A DNA stretch of 64,000 nt, taken from the NCBI RefSeq assembly GCF_000247695.1, contig NW_004624751.1, forward strand, positions 28,709,201-28,773,200. The letters run 5' to 3'. Below, one piece after another: positions 37,691 through 50,680 of the stretch. The stretch's first letter is position 1, and each line of letters begins with the position of its first letter. The translations under genes and the position numbers were made by a program. Source of the DNA: Heterocephalus glaber. Taxonomy: Eukaryota; Chordata; Mammalia; Rodentia; Bathyergidae. The notes beneath the pieces are model-generated. The model did no database searches. It was not told the DNA's origin and worked only from the letters and a program-made list of their open reading frames with translations.

Positions 37691-38089
37691 GAAACATCGA
37701 TGGGTACCAAACTTTTCTGGAGAATTTCACAATTAGCAGAGTTATATTTAGAAAACAAGACTGAGAACCTGAAATGAAAATATGCCTTCAGAGCTTAGTG
37801 TAGTTTAAGAGACCCAAGATGGCATCTCAGTCAAAACTAAGCTGCTTTATTGATCAAATGCAAAAAGAGATCTTTCCACAAATATGTATAATTTATTTTA
37901 ATTTTTTAAAAATGTCAATTGTGAGAAAAAAATACATTTGAAGATTTATGATGACATTATTAGAACACCTAAGATGGAACAGTTAGATGCATAGTTTAAC
38001 CCGTGGCAGTACAAACATAGAGAAAGGATGACCAAATAGGAAGTAGTCACGTAGAAATGATAGTGGCCTAGATGAAGGTTGTAGGCCTA

Positions 38090-38465
38090 GTGGTGATGAT
38101 TTTGGAGATAGCAACATGCAATGACTTCTTACTACAGCCAGATGAAATCCTAACTCTTTACTGGGGTTTTCAGGTACTCTACCACCCATCTCTTTCTACC
38201 TTCTTCAGCTCACCTGCAGTCAAGCTGCATCCATAGTAACCTTCCCATTGATCTTGCATTGTCCAAGATTATTCCTTCATATCTTCTTTCGTTCTTCCAT
38301 TCTCCACTTACCTCCTCAGTCACAGACAATGTAGTCAAAGCTCCCTGTACCCCAGACACACTTTCTCTCAGGCCACCCCTCATTCATCCTCATGATGGCA
38401 TGTGCTGATTTGATTTACTAGTTCTTAACTCCAAATGCTCTAGTTCCTTAGGAGCAGGAGTTGGT
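38090..38465 (+). mobile_element. L2 LINE 3' fragment
   Basis: Sense L2 pattern: 'gatgaaatcctaactcttta', 'ctaccttcttcagctcacct', 'catccatagtaaccttccca', 'cctcctcagtcacagacaat' and 'ttaactccaaatgctctagt'. No intact reverse transcriptase. Confidence 0.6.
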
Positions 38466-38475
38466 TGACCCTGAA

Positions 38476-38760
38476 GTAGTAGCACTGTCCAATAGAAACA
38501 TCATGTGTGACATAAGTGCCATTTAACTCTCCCAGTACTGTACATTAAAAAAAATAACCAGTAAAATTAATTTCAATCATGAATTTGATTTTCTCAATAT
38601 ATATAAATATTATAGTTTTGAAACAGTTAATATAAAAATATTAAATGAGATTATTTACTTCTGGTTTTCATAGGAAATGTTTGATATTCAGCCTGTCATT
38701 TATATTCACAGCATGCACACTCCTGACATTTCAGAGTCACCTGTCAAGTGCTCTGTCTAG
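38476..38760 (+). mobile_element. hAT-type MITE relic
   Basis: It starts AGCACTGTCCAATAGAAACA and continues with 'cagtaaaattaatttcaatc', 'tattaaatgagattatttac', and a right half 'tgacatttcagagtcacctg' followed by 'tcaagtgctctg'. The order matches a common nonautonomous hAT/Charlie-type element of placental mammals. I am not sure of its Repbase name. No transposase. Confidence 0.65.
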
Positions 38761-38951
38761 AGCTAGCAGCTGCTATATTCTTCAGTGTAGGCCTGGTTCC
38801 TGAAGTGTCTCTGGAATCACTAGCATCTAGAAGGGTGCTCCCTATTTTCTAAGAGCAATAAATATTCGATAGCATTTCCCAACTGATAGAATTGCATTGC
38901 ATTTAGCTATCTCATTGTGCTGAGAATATAGCAGTGGGAAAAGCAAAAAAC

Positions 38952-38954
<3 letters not shown>

Positions 38955-38991
<37 letters not shown>
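38955..38991. repeat. (AC)n microsatellite
   Basis: About eighteen uninterrupted AC units. Confidence 0.97.
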
Positions 38992-38992
<1 letters not shown>

Positions 38993-41879
38993 AGCCAAAG
39001 TGTTGTGTCGGCAGCACTCCACACCACTGCAGTCCCGCAGCTGAGTGTACAGTCCACCCATAGCTCTGTGACTAGGGCTCTTCCTTCTCTCCAAGCCATG
39101 TTTGTACATCTAGAGAGTGCAAAGTTTGCATTTGCTGACCTTCAAATTCATTCCCAGTTTTAATTTTAGATTTTTCTCTTCTTGCACCATTATTTTTCCT
39201 CACATGTTATAATTTTTTCTTTTTCCAAGGAGTACAACCCAGGCAAAAATGGAATCAAGGGTCAGATGCGATAGAATTTTATAACAGATTCTTACCATTC
39301 TGTCACTCATACCCTAGCAATGTTTTTTCTAAGAAAGGGACCATATTCGGGTTGTGATTAACTTATTAATTTACTGATATAACTGGGTGGATATTTTGTT
39401 GAAATAATTTTCTTTTTATTAGCTGTTTTCTAAATTTTGCCAGTTTTTAGAAATCTTAGTTGTTACACTGAACTTATTTTAAAAACTGATAGAAACATTA
39501 TACTCATATTGACATAGCCTATAATTCAAGTTTATGCACATTTAGAATTATACTTGCTATGTGAAATTTTGCTTATTTCTCTGATTGAATTTTATTTGCT
39601 TGGGAAAATGTCAAACTATTTCTCTTTTAAAAAAAAAAAAAAAAAAAAGAAAAGCTTGCAAACTCACTCAAAGCAGTGTTCCAAAAGGCAGTTAGTATTT
39701 TTTTATCACTCTATCCTTTAATACCCTTTTTAGTTATTTTAAATTCTGATATTCCTAGTTGTCTTTCCTTTTATAAATGGCTTCAAGTGTTATTACCACC
39801 TTCTTTGAAAATGTGTTATTTCACAGACTGTGTCTATATGTGAGAAAAGTGCTTCACCAGTTCACCAAGTTAAGAAACGATGTTATTTTAGGCAATGGTA
39901 ATGATGAATAACATTGTGGATTGAAGCCTAGCTCTCAGCCAGTTACTTCTCATGTTTTTAGAACCACATAAATACTTTCAAACCCACACCTAGAAAACAG
40001 TCTGTGGACGATTTTACTTGGACAGTCTTGCTTCAAGGAATATTTGGACATTAGCATAAAGGTTGCACATGTTATACAAAGTGTAATTAAAGACGCTTTG
40101 ATCCCCAAATGTCAACTAGCTTGCTAAGTGTCATAACAAAGTGTCAAGCATCTGGTATACAGTTAATTTGTAGTCATTAACTCCATATTGTTGATGTGAC
40201 AGTTTGTTAGCAAAGCAAGCTTGACAGTTGCATTTGGTTCTTGATTGACACCTACAGACCTCCCTACCCGTTTAGTTTACATTCCTGTTGAGGTTTCCTC
40301 AGGTTGCATTTTTACTACTTAATTTGCCCCAATTTATTAGTTGAAGTGCTGGTAAAGTTTTAAAAACATATACTATATTGATTCAGAATTTCAAGTTCCC
40401 CCTCTAAAATGTTGCAAATTTGCAATAATGACAGAAATACGGAAATGCTTCAAGATCTTTCTTCAGGATCTCAAGATTCGCTCCAGTTGTGTGACAACAT
40501 TTGCATTATCTTGAAGCATAATTGTCACAACTAACATATTTATAATATGACAATTGCTATGGCGATTAATCTAGTCAGCACTAATTTCTTGTACAGTTCC
40601 ATTAATATTTCCACTTTTCAAAGGCTCAGAACAGATAACTGGATACTTCATCATATACTTAATTGCATTGATTTAATCCAAAGAGTCCATTACAATCTAA
40701 TTTGAGTCCTTTAATGTTTTAAAATTTTAGTTGCATTGAATTGCTTGCAACTTGTTTGATGCCAGGTTTTTACTGCTGTTATTAATGGAATCCCATCTAA
40801 AAATATTTTGTGAGATACTTTATTCCTTCCTCTCTTGTAGTCTCTCATTATAACAATCCTACATTCATATATGAAGAGTATCACTTTTGTACATTTATAT
40901 GAATGAAGAATCAAATATATTTTGTAATATATGGAATAAAAATTAATGTGAGCAATTTATACTTATTTAATTCCTATAGGTTGGGTTGTTTGGATAGTTA
41001 AGCTAAGAATAATTTGTTAACTTGTATAAAGTTGTAGTAACAACCAGAAAGCTTCATTCACTAAGGGTCTTTTTTAAAAAACTGACTATTTGAAGAAGCC
41101 AGACTCTAGAACATGATGAAACAACTGAAGAAAAGTTTTATTCCTTAATTTATATTTAGTTCATGTAGTTTTTTTTTCTGTTATTGGATAAGGCCACAGT
41201 AAATTCATTTGTTGATGAGATCATAATTCATCTATTTTATCACTTGCAGGAATTTTGTCCCTTATCCTCCAGTAATTGTTATAAGAGTACATCACCATGA
41301 GAGAGATGCTTACTGAGGTCTTAAAATAGGAATTTGAGCTTTCATTTTGCTCCCAAATTGGCATTGTACATTGAATATATATCTTCATTAGTTAAGCTTC
41401 AATTTTCTTGATCTATGGAATGAAGTCATTGGACTTGACGATCTCGTGCTTTTTCAAACTCTAAAAATTATAAATTTACCTATGATTACCATTATTATTG
41501 AGAGAAGGCTACCCATGTAAATATTGACTTGATTTGTCTCATAGATATTGTGCATTTTAGTGTTGTGGATGTCCATCTATCTGAATATTCTGGCAAATCG
41601 CTAGTTAAATGATTAGATCCAAACTTGTCAAGTGATACCTTGTTATAGGTTTGTTCATAAACTTGTTCGTGCAGTGGTTACTTTCCTTTCCCAGTTGTAC
41701 TGTCTTTGAGCTGGAAGAGGAGTGAATTCTCCCATAGAATGAAGAAAGGCAGCCTCATTGATGGAAAGATGGGACAGTTATCTGTGAATGAAAGTGAGAA
41801 CACAGGTCTGGATATCAAAGTAATTATGAGAACGAAGCTTGAGTCTGAGCCATTGGGTCTGATATCCCTGTGATGATCA
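38992..41879. other. Unique AT-rich sequence
   Basis: No gene recognised. A run of 20 A (39629-39648) lacks a visible upstream retroelement. 40020-40660 is repeat-free and could be conserved noncoding DNA. Confidence 0.4.
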
Positions 41880-42055
41880 CTATCTTGATCATATGATTAG
41901 ACCTTGGGCAGATGACTCAACATGTAACATGCCCTGTTTCTCCATCCTACATGTAGAATAATATCTACTTTGCAAGATTTTGTGACATTTAATAATATGA
42001 TTCTAGGTAGAATGATCTTTGTTAAGAGTGCTATAAACAGTAATTATGGCTACTA
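41880..42055 (+). mobile_element. MIR SINE
   Basis: 'gaccttgggcagatgactca', 'ccctgtttctccatcctaca', 'gtagaataatatctactttg' and 'tgttaagagtgctataaaca' follow the MIR consensus in order. Diverged. Confidence 0.7.
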
Positions 42056-42610
42056 ACTTAGTAAACTTAAGTTACTTTCAAATTACGTTCAGTGTCTATT
42101 TTCTATAAAAGAAAAATAATAAAACTCAGTACTTAGGACTGGCATGCATGTGATGAACAAGTTCAGTTCCTACAACATAGTAAGCACTTCATATTTTTAG
42201 TATTATAAAATTACTTATATTTGTCTGAAAACTCTGAATGTCTTTAGGAAACCAGTCATATCAGGCAACATTTTAGTAGACTCTGTGTAAACCACATATA
42301 GGAAGAAGTTTCACTTCAGCAGTGATGGTGTAGAAGAGTAACTGTGAGCTTTCACACCTTTCTAAGAAGTCAGAATGGTACGGATTTAGCAATTCGAGGC
42401 TGCCTGGCTGTGGTGTTTAGTCTTGCAAGTTAGGTAGAATCGATTTAAACTCCAATAGCAGTTTAGGTGATGTAGATCTCTGAATGATGGTGAGAATAAG
42501 TGTTTTCTAGATTTTTCTCTTTTTTTATGGCACACAACTTTATCCTCCTCTTGTAAGAAAAATACCAAGATAGTGGCATGTGTCTTAGTGGCTAATATAT
42601 TTTATATATA

Positions 42611-42650
42611 GATACATATAGATAGATAGATAGATAGATAGATACATACA
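42611..42650. repeat. (GATA)n microsatellite
   Basis: Six clean GATA units flanked by GATACATA variants. Confidence 0.95.
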
Positions 42651-43074
42651 TAAATCACACATATTGGTATGGTATATAAATTAAGTGCCACAGTCAGTTG
42701 GAAATATCAGGGGACTAAATACTTTATTTTAATTTGTGGTTATGATGGTACCATTTTTGATGTTGCCTAACCATTGCTGACCTGCCCTGTGCTACTGATT
42801 ATAGTATATAACTTGGGAATGATGAAAATATCTTAAATCTAGACTCATCAAGACAGAAAAAATACTTCTATAAAAGTAGAAGTTGATTATATAAACTCAA
42901 ACAGCAGTAACAATGCAAAATAATTCTCTAATGCTAGGATTTGTGAGGTAGAAAATAAACAGAAATGAGTGTTGCACAGGAGAATATACTATGCAGATGC
43001 ACTCTGAGGAGAGACAAATGTGGACCAAGGATCACCGACAGTTCAGTTTACATCCTTCAGAGTGGAATATATGT

Positions 43075-43656
43075 GTTTTTTTTAATCTAGAGGTCTTCTG
43101 TTTTTTGCTTTGTTTTGTTTTGTTGACATCTATTATGCAAGGAATTCATCGGGGGTACTTTCTGTCAGCTTAGGGCCCTGTCCACTGGTTTTTACAAAAT
43201 GTGTTTTTCTGGGCCAGTCAGGCTGGTATTTCATATCAACCCGGGTATCTTTCTTTTTGGCTTCCTTGTTTTCCTGATCATTTTCCTTCACAAGTTTCAG
43301 AGACCTATTTTGACTCTTTTTTGACTCCTTGATAAGATCAATATACACATTCATTCTCTGGCAAAATTTTTGCCTTTAACTTGTTTGATTACAAGAATTC
43401 TAACAGCATGCTGAGTAACATTATAAATCCTTACAGTTTTGTCATGGCAACTTTTGTGGGGCATTTTTTTAGACAATATTCAATCCCTTTATGTCTTCAA
43501 GATCACCTTTCTTGTTGATTCAAAAATAAGTAGCCAGAAGAACAATGCCATGTTTTCTACAAGACCCTAGAGAGCATATGTTGGGTACTTTTCTTTCTTC
43601 TTTCCCTTTGTGTTCATTTTGGCAAATTACTGGCAGATAGTGGTTCCAGCTCAAAC
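43075..43656 (-). pseudogene. Processed pseudogene of ribosomal protein L21 (RPL21)
   Basis: The minus strand gives an intronless copy of the mRNA for a 60S ribosomal protein of about 160 residues. The 5' UTR end CCAGTAATTTGCCAAAATG and ATG at 43617 are recognisable, and the copy runs to TAA at 43133-43135. Recognisable blocks are MNTKGK at the N terminus, [11 protein letters not shown] and [10 protein letters not shown] in the middle, then KQVKGK, and the C-terminal half is open for 73 codons ([41 protein letters not shown]). Codon 17 is already a stop, and a deletion before the Met at 43354 shifts frame. The 3' UTR retains GACCTCTAG, equivalent to the gene's GACCTCTGG, then a short A tail (T run at 43075-43083). 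It lacks introns, so it arose by retroposition. It cannot encode RPL21. No clear target-site duplication was found. Confidence 0.93.
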
Positions 43657-43769
43657 TACAGGTTTTTTTTTGTTGTTGAAATGAGCATTTTGCCTAATAT
43701 TTGAATACATAATTTATCAATAAATCACAAATCAAAGCTAGAATATACAGAAGTCCACTGTGATCCTTG

Positions 43770-43816
43770 AAATTAGTAGTGAGAACAAAATTTCAACAAA
43801 ATTAGTAGTGAGAACA
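43770..43816. repeat. Short tandem duplication
   Basis: AAATTAGTAGTGAGAACA occurs at 43770-43787 and again at 43799-43816, an exact 18-base repeat spaced 29 bases apart. Confidence 0.95.
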
Positions 43817-44543
43817 GTTGTATTCCAGTTCATCTATAAATCAATTTTTGAAAGATTTCAAATACTTGAGAGGAAAACAATGTTTACGAATGAGGAAGAA
43901 TTGAAGGAAAATCTTTAAAATTCATTCTTCTTTAATTTACAAGTGCTTCAGATTCATTTGTAATAAAAATCAGTGTTTAAAATATTTTAACAGTTTCTAT
44001 AGCAGCTTGTAATCTCTAATAGTAGTCTTATAAATACTTGATCCTCACCAATATATAGTAGTTACCCCATTGCACTGTGGTTCGGTGGGTTATACCAAAG
44101 GATGCTCCAAGTTGACTTCATATTACTTGCTCACTGCAGCAGAGTAGCAGGTGAAAGAGTGAACATACAGATTCTGACTGACAAGCCTCAAGTTTAAGAG
44201 CATTTAATTGCTTTCCCAATAGTTTCTGTATGGTTTCTTGGTGTTAGATACTCTCACAGGTGTCACAGAGTCAACAGGTAAATGGTGAAGTAGTAGCAAA
44301 TTAGTGGTTAGAGGAAATGCAGGCTTCAGAAAACCACTTATTGTTTGTTAGTACATGAATTGTAATGAAAATTCACAAATGCTATATGTAGCAGCATTTG
44401 GAAATTGTACTAGTTTGGGAAACATTTTATTTCATAGAAACTTCTTTCTTATGTTCAGTCTGTAATATATAATAGACATATTAGAGTTTTCTTTTTCAGG
44501 CTTTTCTGGTACAGTATCAATTAAGCAATTTTCAATTTCAAAT
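43817..44543. other. Unique AT-rich sequence
   Basis: No gene or confident repeat recognised. Confidence 0.45.
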
Positions 44544-44554
44544 AACTGGATTTT

Positions 44555-44642
44555 TTTTTTTTCTTTTTGGTACTGGGAATTGAACTCAGAACCTTGCGCT
44601 TCAGAGACAGGCGGTGGAACCACTGAGCTAAATCTCTGGCCC
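44555..44642 (-). mobile_element. ID-like SINE, antisense, with target-site duplication
   Basis: Minus-strand body GGGCCAGAGATTTAGCTCAG to CCCAGTACC plus A tail. The flanks AACTGGATTTT (44544-44554) and AACTAGATTTT (44643-44653) are an 11-base duplication with one mismatch. Confidence 0.92.
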
Positions 44643-44653
44643 AACTAGATTTT

Positions 44654-45614
44654 AAGTATATGTGGTAATCTTGGCTCTTGTTGAAGAGCTATAGCACCTA
44701 TCTTGGATAAAACATTTTATGTCTATGTATGTAATTCAAGAATATCAAAGAAATCTATGTCAAAATTTTGATATATTAGTTATACTGGGACAAAATCAAT
44801 AAATTAGTAAGAAACTAGCTTGCCACATACAATCCAACAGCATGGATAAGGATACAATTTGTGAGTTTGTATGAAAGAGAGAAGTTAGCTGTTTCTCCTA
44901 TTTCCTTCAAAGCAACATTGATTAAATATTCACAGAATATTATTGGGCAAAAGCGCTTTATTTCAGTAGAATATCGCTCCATACTGATTTTCTTGTTAAG
45001 CAGGGACATTGGTAATCTATACTAATGAGTACAAGAGCCATTGCAGATTACAGTATTTTGGGAATTAGCAACTAAGCAAAACACAAATTAAAGAATCAAG
45101 GGCATCATAAAATGTACTGCATCATAAAATCTACTCATTCATTTATTTTGATAAGTGTAGTTTAATTTAAATTATTTATGGTACTGTGTACTCCACAAGT
45201 AACTGTAATGTAGTGCATTTTGTTAAAAATAATGAAGTTGAAGCTGTATGAGCTTTTAGATATCACTATTTTAAAAGATTAGAGCAATCCATTTATCATT
45301 TCTCTTACATTTCTACAGGCAAATTCATAGCATTTTCTCTTTCCATTCAGAAATTTAAAAAAAGTCATTTGAGTTCAGTGTATATCTTGGCACAGGTTTA
45401 ACTATTTAAATCTTAATTAGTGAATTCTTTGGGTATGAAGCTCTTTCATAAAACAATCCATGTTAAACAAAATTCTGCACAAAACCAGTTACTTGTTGAT
45501 CTCACTACACAGCTAAATTGCATTATTGTTGTTAACATTTACACACTGGCAGTTAGATATGTTAGGAACATCCCCTTGAACACACTCTACTTTTATTGTG
45601 AAAGGTAGGGTTAA
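44654..45614. other. Unique AT-rich sequence
   Basis: No gene recognised. Confidence 0.45.
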
Positions 45615-45830
45615 AGGTAGTGTGATACAAGGACACTGCTGCGGGCATTAGATAAACCCGAATTCAAAACTTGACCTCTTGGACGCCATTTTACTTGTCT
45701 CTCAGCTATAAATGGATTCTTTCTAAGGGGTAATGTTTTTGTAAAGGTTAAATAACATATACAAAATATCTAGTACAGTGCCTGGTATTTAACAGTCTCA
45801 CTAAGTGGTGGTTATTACATTAACAATTGT
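45615..45830 (+). mobile_element. MIR SINE, nearly full length
   Basis: The order 'acccgaattcaaaacttgac', 'cattttacttgtctctcagc', 'gtaaaggttaaataacatat', 'ctagtacagtgcctggtatt' and 'taagtggtggttatta' spans the MIR from its tRNA-related part to the 3' end. Old and diverged. Confidence 0.8.
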
Positions 45831-45961
45831 TAATCTCCATAAATTTGTAAACTTGGCAAAGTTGGTGCTCAAATCAGGTTTCTGATTCTGTAATTTTCTG
45901 TATCATTATTCTTTCAGGTCAGTGGTTCATTTCTCTCCCTATATATATTCTACCAACACAG

Positions 45962-45963
<2 letters not shown>

Positions 45964-46005
<42 letters not shown>
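45964..46005. repeat. (AC)n microsatellite
   Basis: About twenty-one AC units in tandem, followed by CCCCTACC. Confidence 0.97.
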
Positions 46006-46007
<2 letters not shown>

Positions 46008-47713
46008 CTACCTGAGTATTTTCTGCAGTGGCCTCCCTGAGTACTAGAAAACTATCTAATCCTCACCACTTTTTACAGTCAATTTCCTAAAGACTTGGAA
46101 TTTAAGGGACTTAGCACTCAAAAAATTTAATTAAAAAATGGGGTGATTAAATCCATGTCTTTCTCTCCTTAGCTTATTTTAGAGCAGGGAGCTTCATATT
46201 AGTTAATATTTAATTATAATATCAGTCTATACCTTATGTCCTTTCTGTTAAATCTATACTCATAAGTCCTATTAGCTTTGGAAATGAAGATTTTATCATT
46301 CTAGCACATATATTTTGCTATAAAGCTATTAAATAAAACTATGTATCACATACCAAGCAGTACATCCTTGTTTAGGAGGAAGGAGAAATTGATAACCTTG
46401 TATGTTTAAGCATAATGGCATTCATTTCTTTTCTTTTGTTATTTTCTTTATATGTTGGGTAATTATTTTGTTAAGTTTTATTTGTTAATCAATGACACTA
46501 TTTTCAATTTAAGTTCACAAGTGCACATGTTAAACAATATTAAAATATTTTAAACATGTTTTTTAGGATGAAGGCAAATTTTTTTCATATATTTGTTTTC
46601 TTTTGTGATATGTTATGAATACATCATCAAGTAAAGGATTTTGAAGGTCATAAAGTTATTAATAAGAGCATAAATGAAAAAACTTTATAAAAGTATAAGT
46701 CATCCATTTTATTTCTCCTGATGAAATACTTAAAGTTACACATGGTCTGTGCTTTCTAGTATCCTTCAGAATTACAAATATGTCAAGAAATCTAATTTGT
46801 ATGCAACGGCTCCCATTCTTATGTTTGTGCTGGCTTTAAGAAGCAGCACAGCTTTTAATTGTGAGGTTTTAAGTTCTGCAATTAAAATTTACCCTTTTTA
46901 CAAAGAGGGTTGAGTGATAGTTTTTGATTTACTTCAGACAGTTTAGACAAATTATATTTAAAAGAGCATAAAGATGCACAGAGCATTTCCTGATTCAGAG
47001 AAGGTCAGAGTGTCTTAGTCACATTTTTTTGAAAGTTTTACCTTGAATAACTAATGATTCTTCCTACTGTATTGACTAAACTCTGCTGATGATACACAAG
47101 CAGGATGGCAAACTGGTTGGACATTCAGACCTTTGAAGTCAGTGACCGAATGACCTTGAACAGAATAAGAAACATGATAATTTATATTCTGTGATGTTAT
47201 ATTAAAATCACCTCTAAGAAGGATGCAGAAATAGATTACTTTAGTGTCTCCAAAGATGCTTATATTTCTTATTTGATTACTTTTGTGTTTATAACAATAT
47301 GAAAATTCTTTGCAAACTTCTAGAAAATTTGTTTAGAGCTTTGACCATAGCAAAAGTATAGTAGAAATTCTGCAGACAGATGTTTAATTGGATCAAGGCA
47401 AACCATAAAATGGATAAGTTTGGTCTATAATAAAAGTCACAAGAAACAGGTTCGTGAATAACAGCAACAATAAAATCTCTTGGACACTTTTTAAAAGAGG
47501 AATTACAAATATGAAATAGAATTTAAATTAATTCCAGAAGAATCTAGAAGTATCTTTGTAAGGCAGAAAGCAAAGCTCTTTAAAGATGTACACACATAAG
47601 ATAGAGCAATTTGAGATCTGCCTGGCATAGGCTGATACAGTCCACACATTGATGCACAGTTAGTTGGGAGGTGATTTCAGATACACAATTATGGTCAGAT
47701 CAAAAAGAGTCTT
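46006..47713. other. Unique AT-rich sequence
   Basis: No gene or confident repeat recognised. Confidence 0.45.
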
Positions 47714-47900
47714 AGCCAGGCATGGTGGCACACACCTGTAATCCCAGGACTTTGGAAGGCTGAAGCTGAAGGATTATGAGTTTTGAGCCTAGCCAGGCAA
47801 TTTAGGATTTAGCAAGACCCTGTCTCAGAATGAAAAAAAAAAATTAAAAAGGGATGGGGTTGTAACTCAGTGGGAACACTCTGTGTTCAATGCCAAGTAA
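47714..47900 (+). mobile_element. B1-dID composite SINE
   Basis: A 7SL-derived B1 left half (AGCCAGGCATGGTGGCACAC, ACCTGTAATCCCAGGACTTT, AGACCCTGTCTC-like end) is followed by an A-rich linker and a tRNA-derived ID right half (GGGATGGGGTTGTAACTCAG, GTTCAATGCCAAGTA). This dimeric architecture is known from non-murid rodents. Diverged; polymerase III boxes decayed. Confidence 0.88.
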
Positions 47901-49463
47901 GAGACAGATTTATCTTATGGGTCATGATGTTTAGCAGAGGAGGTATATGGCTTGAGTAGTGTTTTTAGATGAAATAAGTTACTCTGGTCACATTGTTTGA
48001 TGAGGTTGATATCCAGGAAATATATTCAGGAGACAACTGATGATTGTAATCATCCAGATTAGGAATTATCAGGGCCTTTTAACTTAATTTACTCAGATAG
48101 TGTTAGTTGCACCGAGAAAACATGTAGCTCCAATATATAGTTGGGGTTTTGACTTGAAAGGTATTCCAAATTACTTGGATGGGAGTAAAATGTGGGGTGT
48201 ACATTAATTTTCTTAAAAAACTTTAAAAAATATTATCTGTCAATTTTTAGGAAATCAGTTACCAAATGTTCACATTAGTATCAATGTGACATAGTTTGCA
48301 AACATGTAGGATTAACCTCATCTTTCCAGAAATTTGTCAGCAAAAGAAATTATAACTGAAATTGAAAATTTAAAGGTTTTGCCTCAAAGATGGAATGAAA
48401 GTTTTCTTTGATCAATCTTAAACCACATACTTCTGTTTTCTTTGTGAATTTGTAAAGATTTATGAAGTTGCCCAATTGTTAATGGCAAATAACATCTGCT
48501 ATTTTTACATACTCAGGGATTTTTTTTCTTTTTTTGCAATCTGTGATAAATACTGGCAAAGCACTACAAAATGACAGGGGCTCTGAAAGTGCGAACAAAC
48601 TGGCAAACATGAGGATCCACTATCTATTTTAGTCTCACTGCAGCTACAGTTCTGCGCTATAAATATATTAGCAAATGATTTTATTGGCATATTTTTGTGT
48701 TGTTGTTTTTGGATATAAACTTATCATTTTAATCAACAGTAATTTAGCATCAATATTACATGTGCTGGAATAAGGATTTTGATGTAATGTGATCGTTCTT
48801 TTCTGCAAAAGCAGGGAGTACCTTTGGCAAAACTGTCACAAACCAGGAGCTCCCAGTCATGCCTTGTTGCTACTCCTTCCTGGAACCTTCCTGTGTCCTG
48901 TAGTTGCCACTCTGCCCAACCAGTTGTCCTGTGTCCTAGGAGCCTAGGATGGTGATCTTACCACCGTGCCTATTCCTCAACATAAACTCATCTCACTGTG
49001 TGATTCTTTGATTCATGATAAGCTCATGGAAGTAATTAACCAGTTGTGTTTTATGTTAATGAAAAGGTCATGACATTTTGGAAGGACTCTATCATTTTGG
49101 ATCTAATTCAAATAAGTAATTCTCTCCATTGAGATTCTGAATTGGGTGGAGAAAGATGACAATACCATGAAAGTTGCTAAAAAGAGTAATTGGGGGGGTG
49201 GACAGACCAAGAGTGCATTAATAGTATTGTGAGATAATCATGAGCTTTGAGAAATCTAATCAGGACATTTTTCATAATGTGCAACACTACATAGACTTAA
49301 ATAATTTGATTTTGATTAGAATGGCATTAAGTTCTGATACACTTATTGTCCAAGTTTTTGTACTTAAATTTTTGTACTTAGACCGGTTACTGATAGCTGA
49401 CTGCTCACAAGGCAAAAATATTTTAAAAAATAGAATAAAGTTTTCCTAATTAAAACTAATGGA
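47901..49463. other. Unique sequence
   Basis: No gene recognised. 48780-49000 is less AT-rich but no motif or open frame of note is present. Confidence 0.4.
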
Positions 49464-49560
49464 GGGCCAGGGATTTAGCTCAGTGGTTCTGCATCCTGCC
49501 TCACAAGCTCAAGGTCCCGAGTTTTATCGCCGGTACCAACAAAACAAAACAAAACAAAAA
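49464..49560 (+). mobile_element. ID-like SINE with (CAAAA)n tail
   Basis: Body GGGCCAGGGATTTAGCTCAG to CGCCGGTACC, then a (AACAAA)n-type tail. AACTAATGGA (49454-49463) and AAGTAACGGA (49559-49568) are a likely target-site duplication matching at 8 of 10 bases. Confidence 0.88.
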
Positions 49561-50484
49561 GTAACGGAAAAGGTAAATTATAAAACTATGGTCTCTTGCA
49601 TTCTTGAAGAATTTTATGACAAGCAAATTTTAGTATCCTATAGCAGTGCATATTGTATATCAAAAGGAAGGTTTCTAAGTTAGTGCTATGATTCTAGAAT
49701 GTTTCATAAAAAGTACTTAAGTCTCAACAAAATATTATTGACCTTTGTGTCTATACATCTGGTCAATTTAAAATAATTTAGGGTGAAATTTCTTGGTATA
49801 ATTTCAAAATTATGAAAAAATTATAAAGAAATCAAATGGATATTGCCATTACCTTTATTTTCCCAACAAAATATAAAAACTGTGCACTTTGAATCACTGT
49901 TAAAAGAAAAATTTCCTACCAAAAATTACTAAAACTTCCACCTGATTTTCAAAAAAGCATTTTTAGAAGGCTGTAGTGGCAAACTAGTGCATTCAGTACA
50001 TTTCTATGCTGTATTTCTAACATTTACAAGGAAGACAGACAAAGCAGGAATAAAATGTTACGTGTTTTCCTCAAAAAACAAATCACAGCTGGTGGATTTA
50101 ATTTTATTCCTACCAGCCGTGACAGCAGCCTTTTTAAATATTGAAAGTGTGAATTAAAGCTTCTTCAGAAGAGTTGCCATATAAATTTCTTTAACCACTA
50201 TTAATTATACATGAAGTATCAAAAAATTGTCCTGGCCTAAGTAGGATGGCTTTTAATAGGACAGCGGAAGCAAATGGGAAGTATTCTGAAACTACCAAAA
50301 CCTCCCCTGGAGTATGCTAGAGTGTATGTATCAGCTTGTCTTCCAAAGTGTTGAGAAAGTAGCCTTCAACACTCTTGGCTTCCTTGTGCCCTTGTCCATT
50401 GATGGCAATCGTATACTAGTTCAAACTGAACCTTGTATTGGCTTTAATGAAGCTAAGGAACAGAATTTTCTCTGCTGATAAAAA
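49561..50484. other. Unique AT-rich sequence
   Basis: No gene or confident repeat recognised. Confidence 0.45.
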
Positions 50485-50680
50485 AGTAGTCTGTGGCTGC
50501 ACAGTTTGGAATAGCAGCTCGGGGCCACTTGTGGGTATTGAACACTTAAAGTGTGGCAAATACAATTGGGGAGTGAATATTAAAATTTATTTAATTAGAC
50601 ACATGGAGCTAGTTACTACTGGATTGTGTAGTGAAGCTCCACTGAAACTAGTTTGCAATGGAAAAGTTTATGGAGGTAGA
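50485..50680 (-). mobile_element. hAT-type MITE relic, opposite orientation
   Basis: 'gggccacttgtgggtattga', 'acacttaaagtgtggcaaat' and 'acaattggggagtgaatatt' match the reverse of the right half of the element at 38476-38760. Only one end is recognisable. A 90-codon open frame overlaps it and is not a gene. Confidence 0.5.

Noticed and set aside
38842..39109. Two overlapping minus-strand frames with Cys-Val repeats
   Set aside because: The Cys-Val run is a translation of the (AC)n microsatellite.
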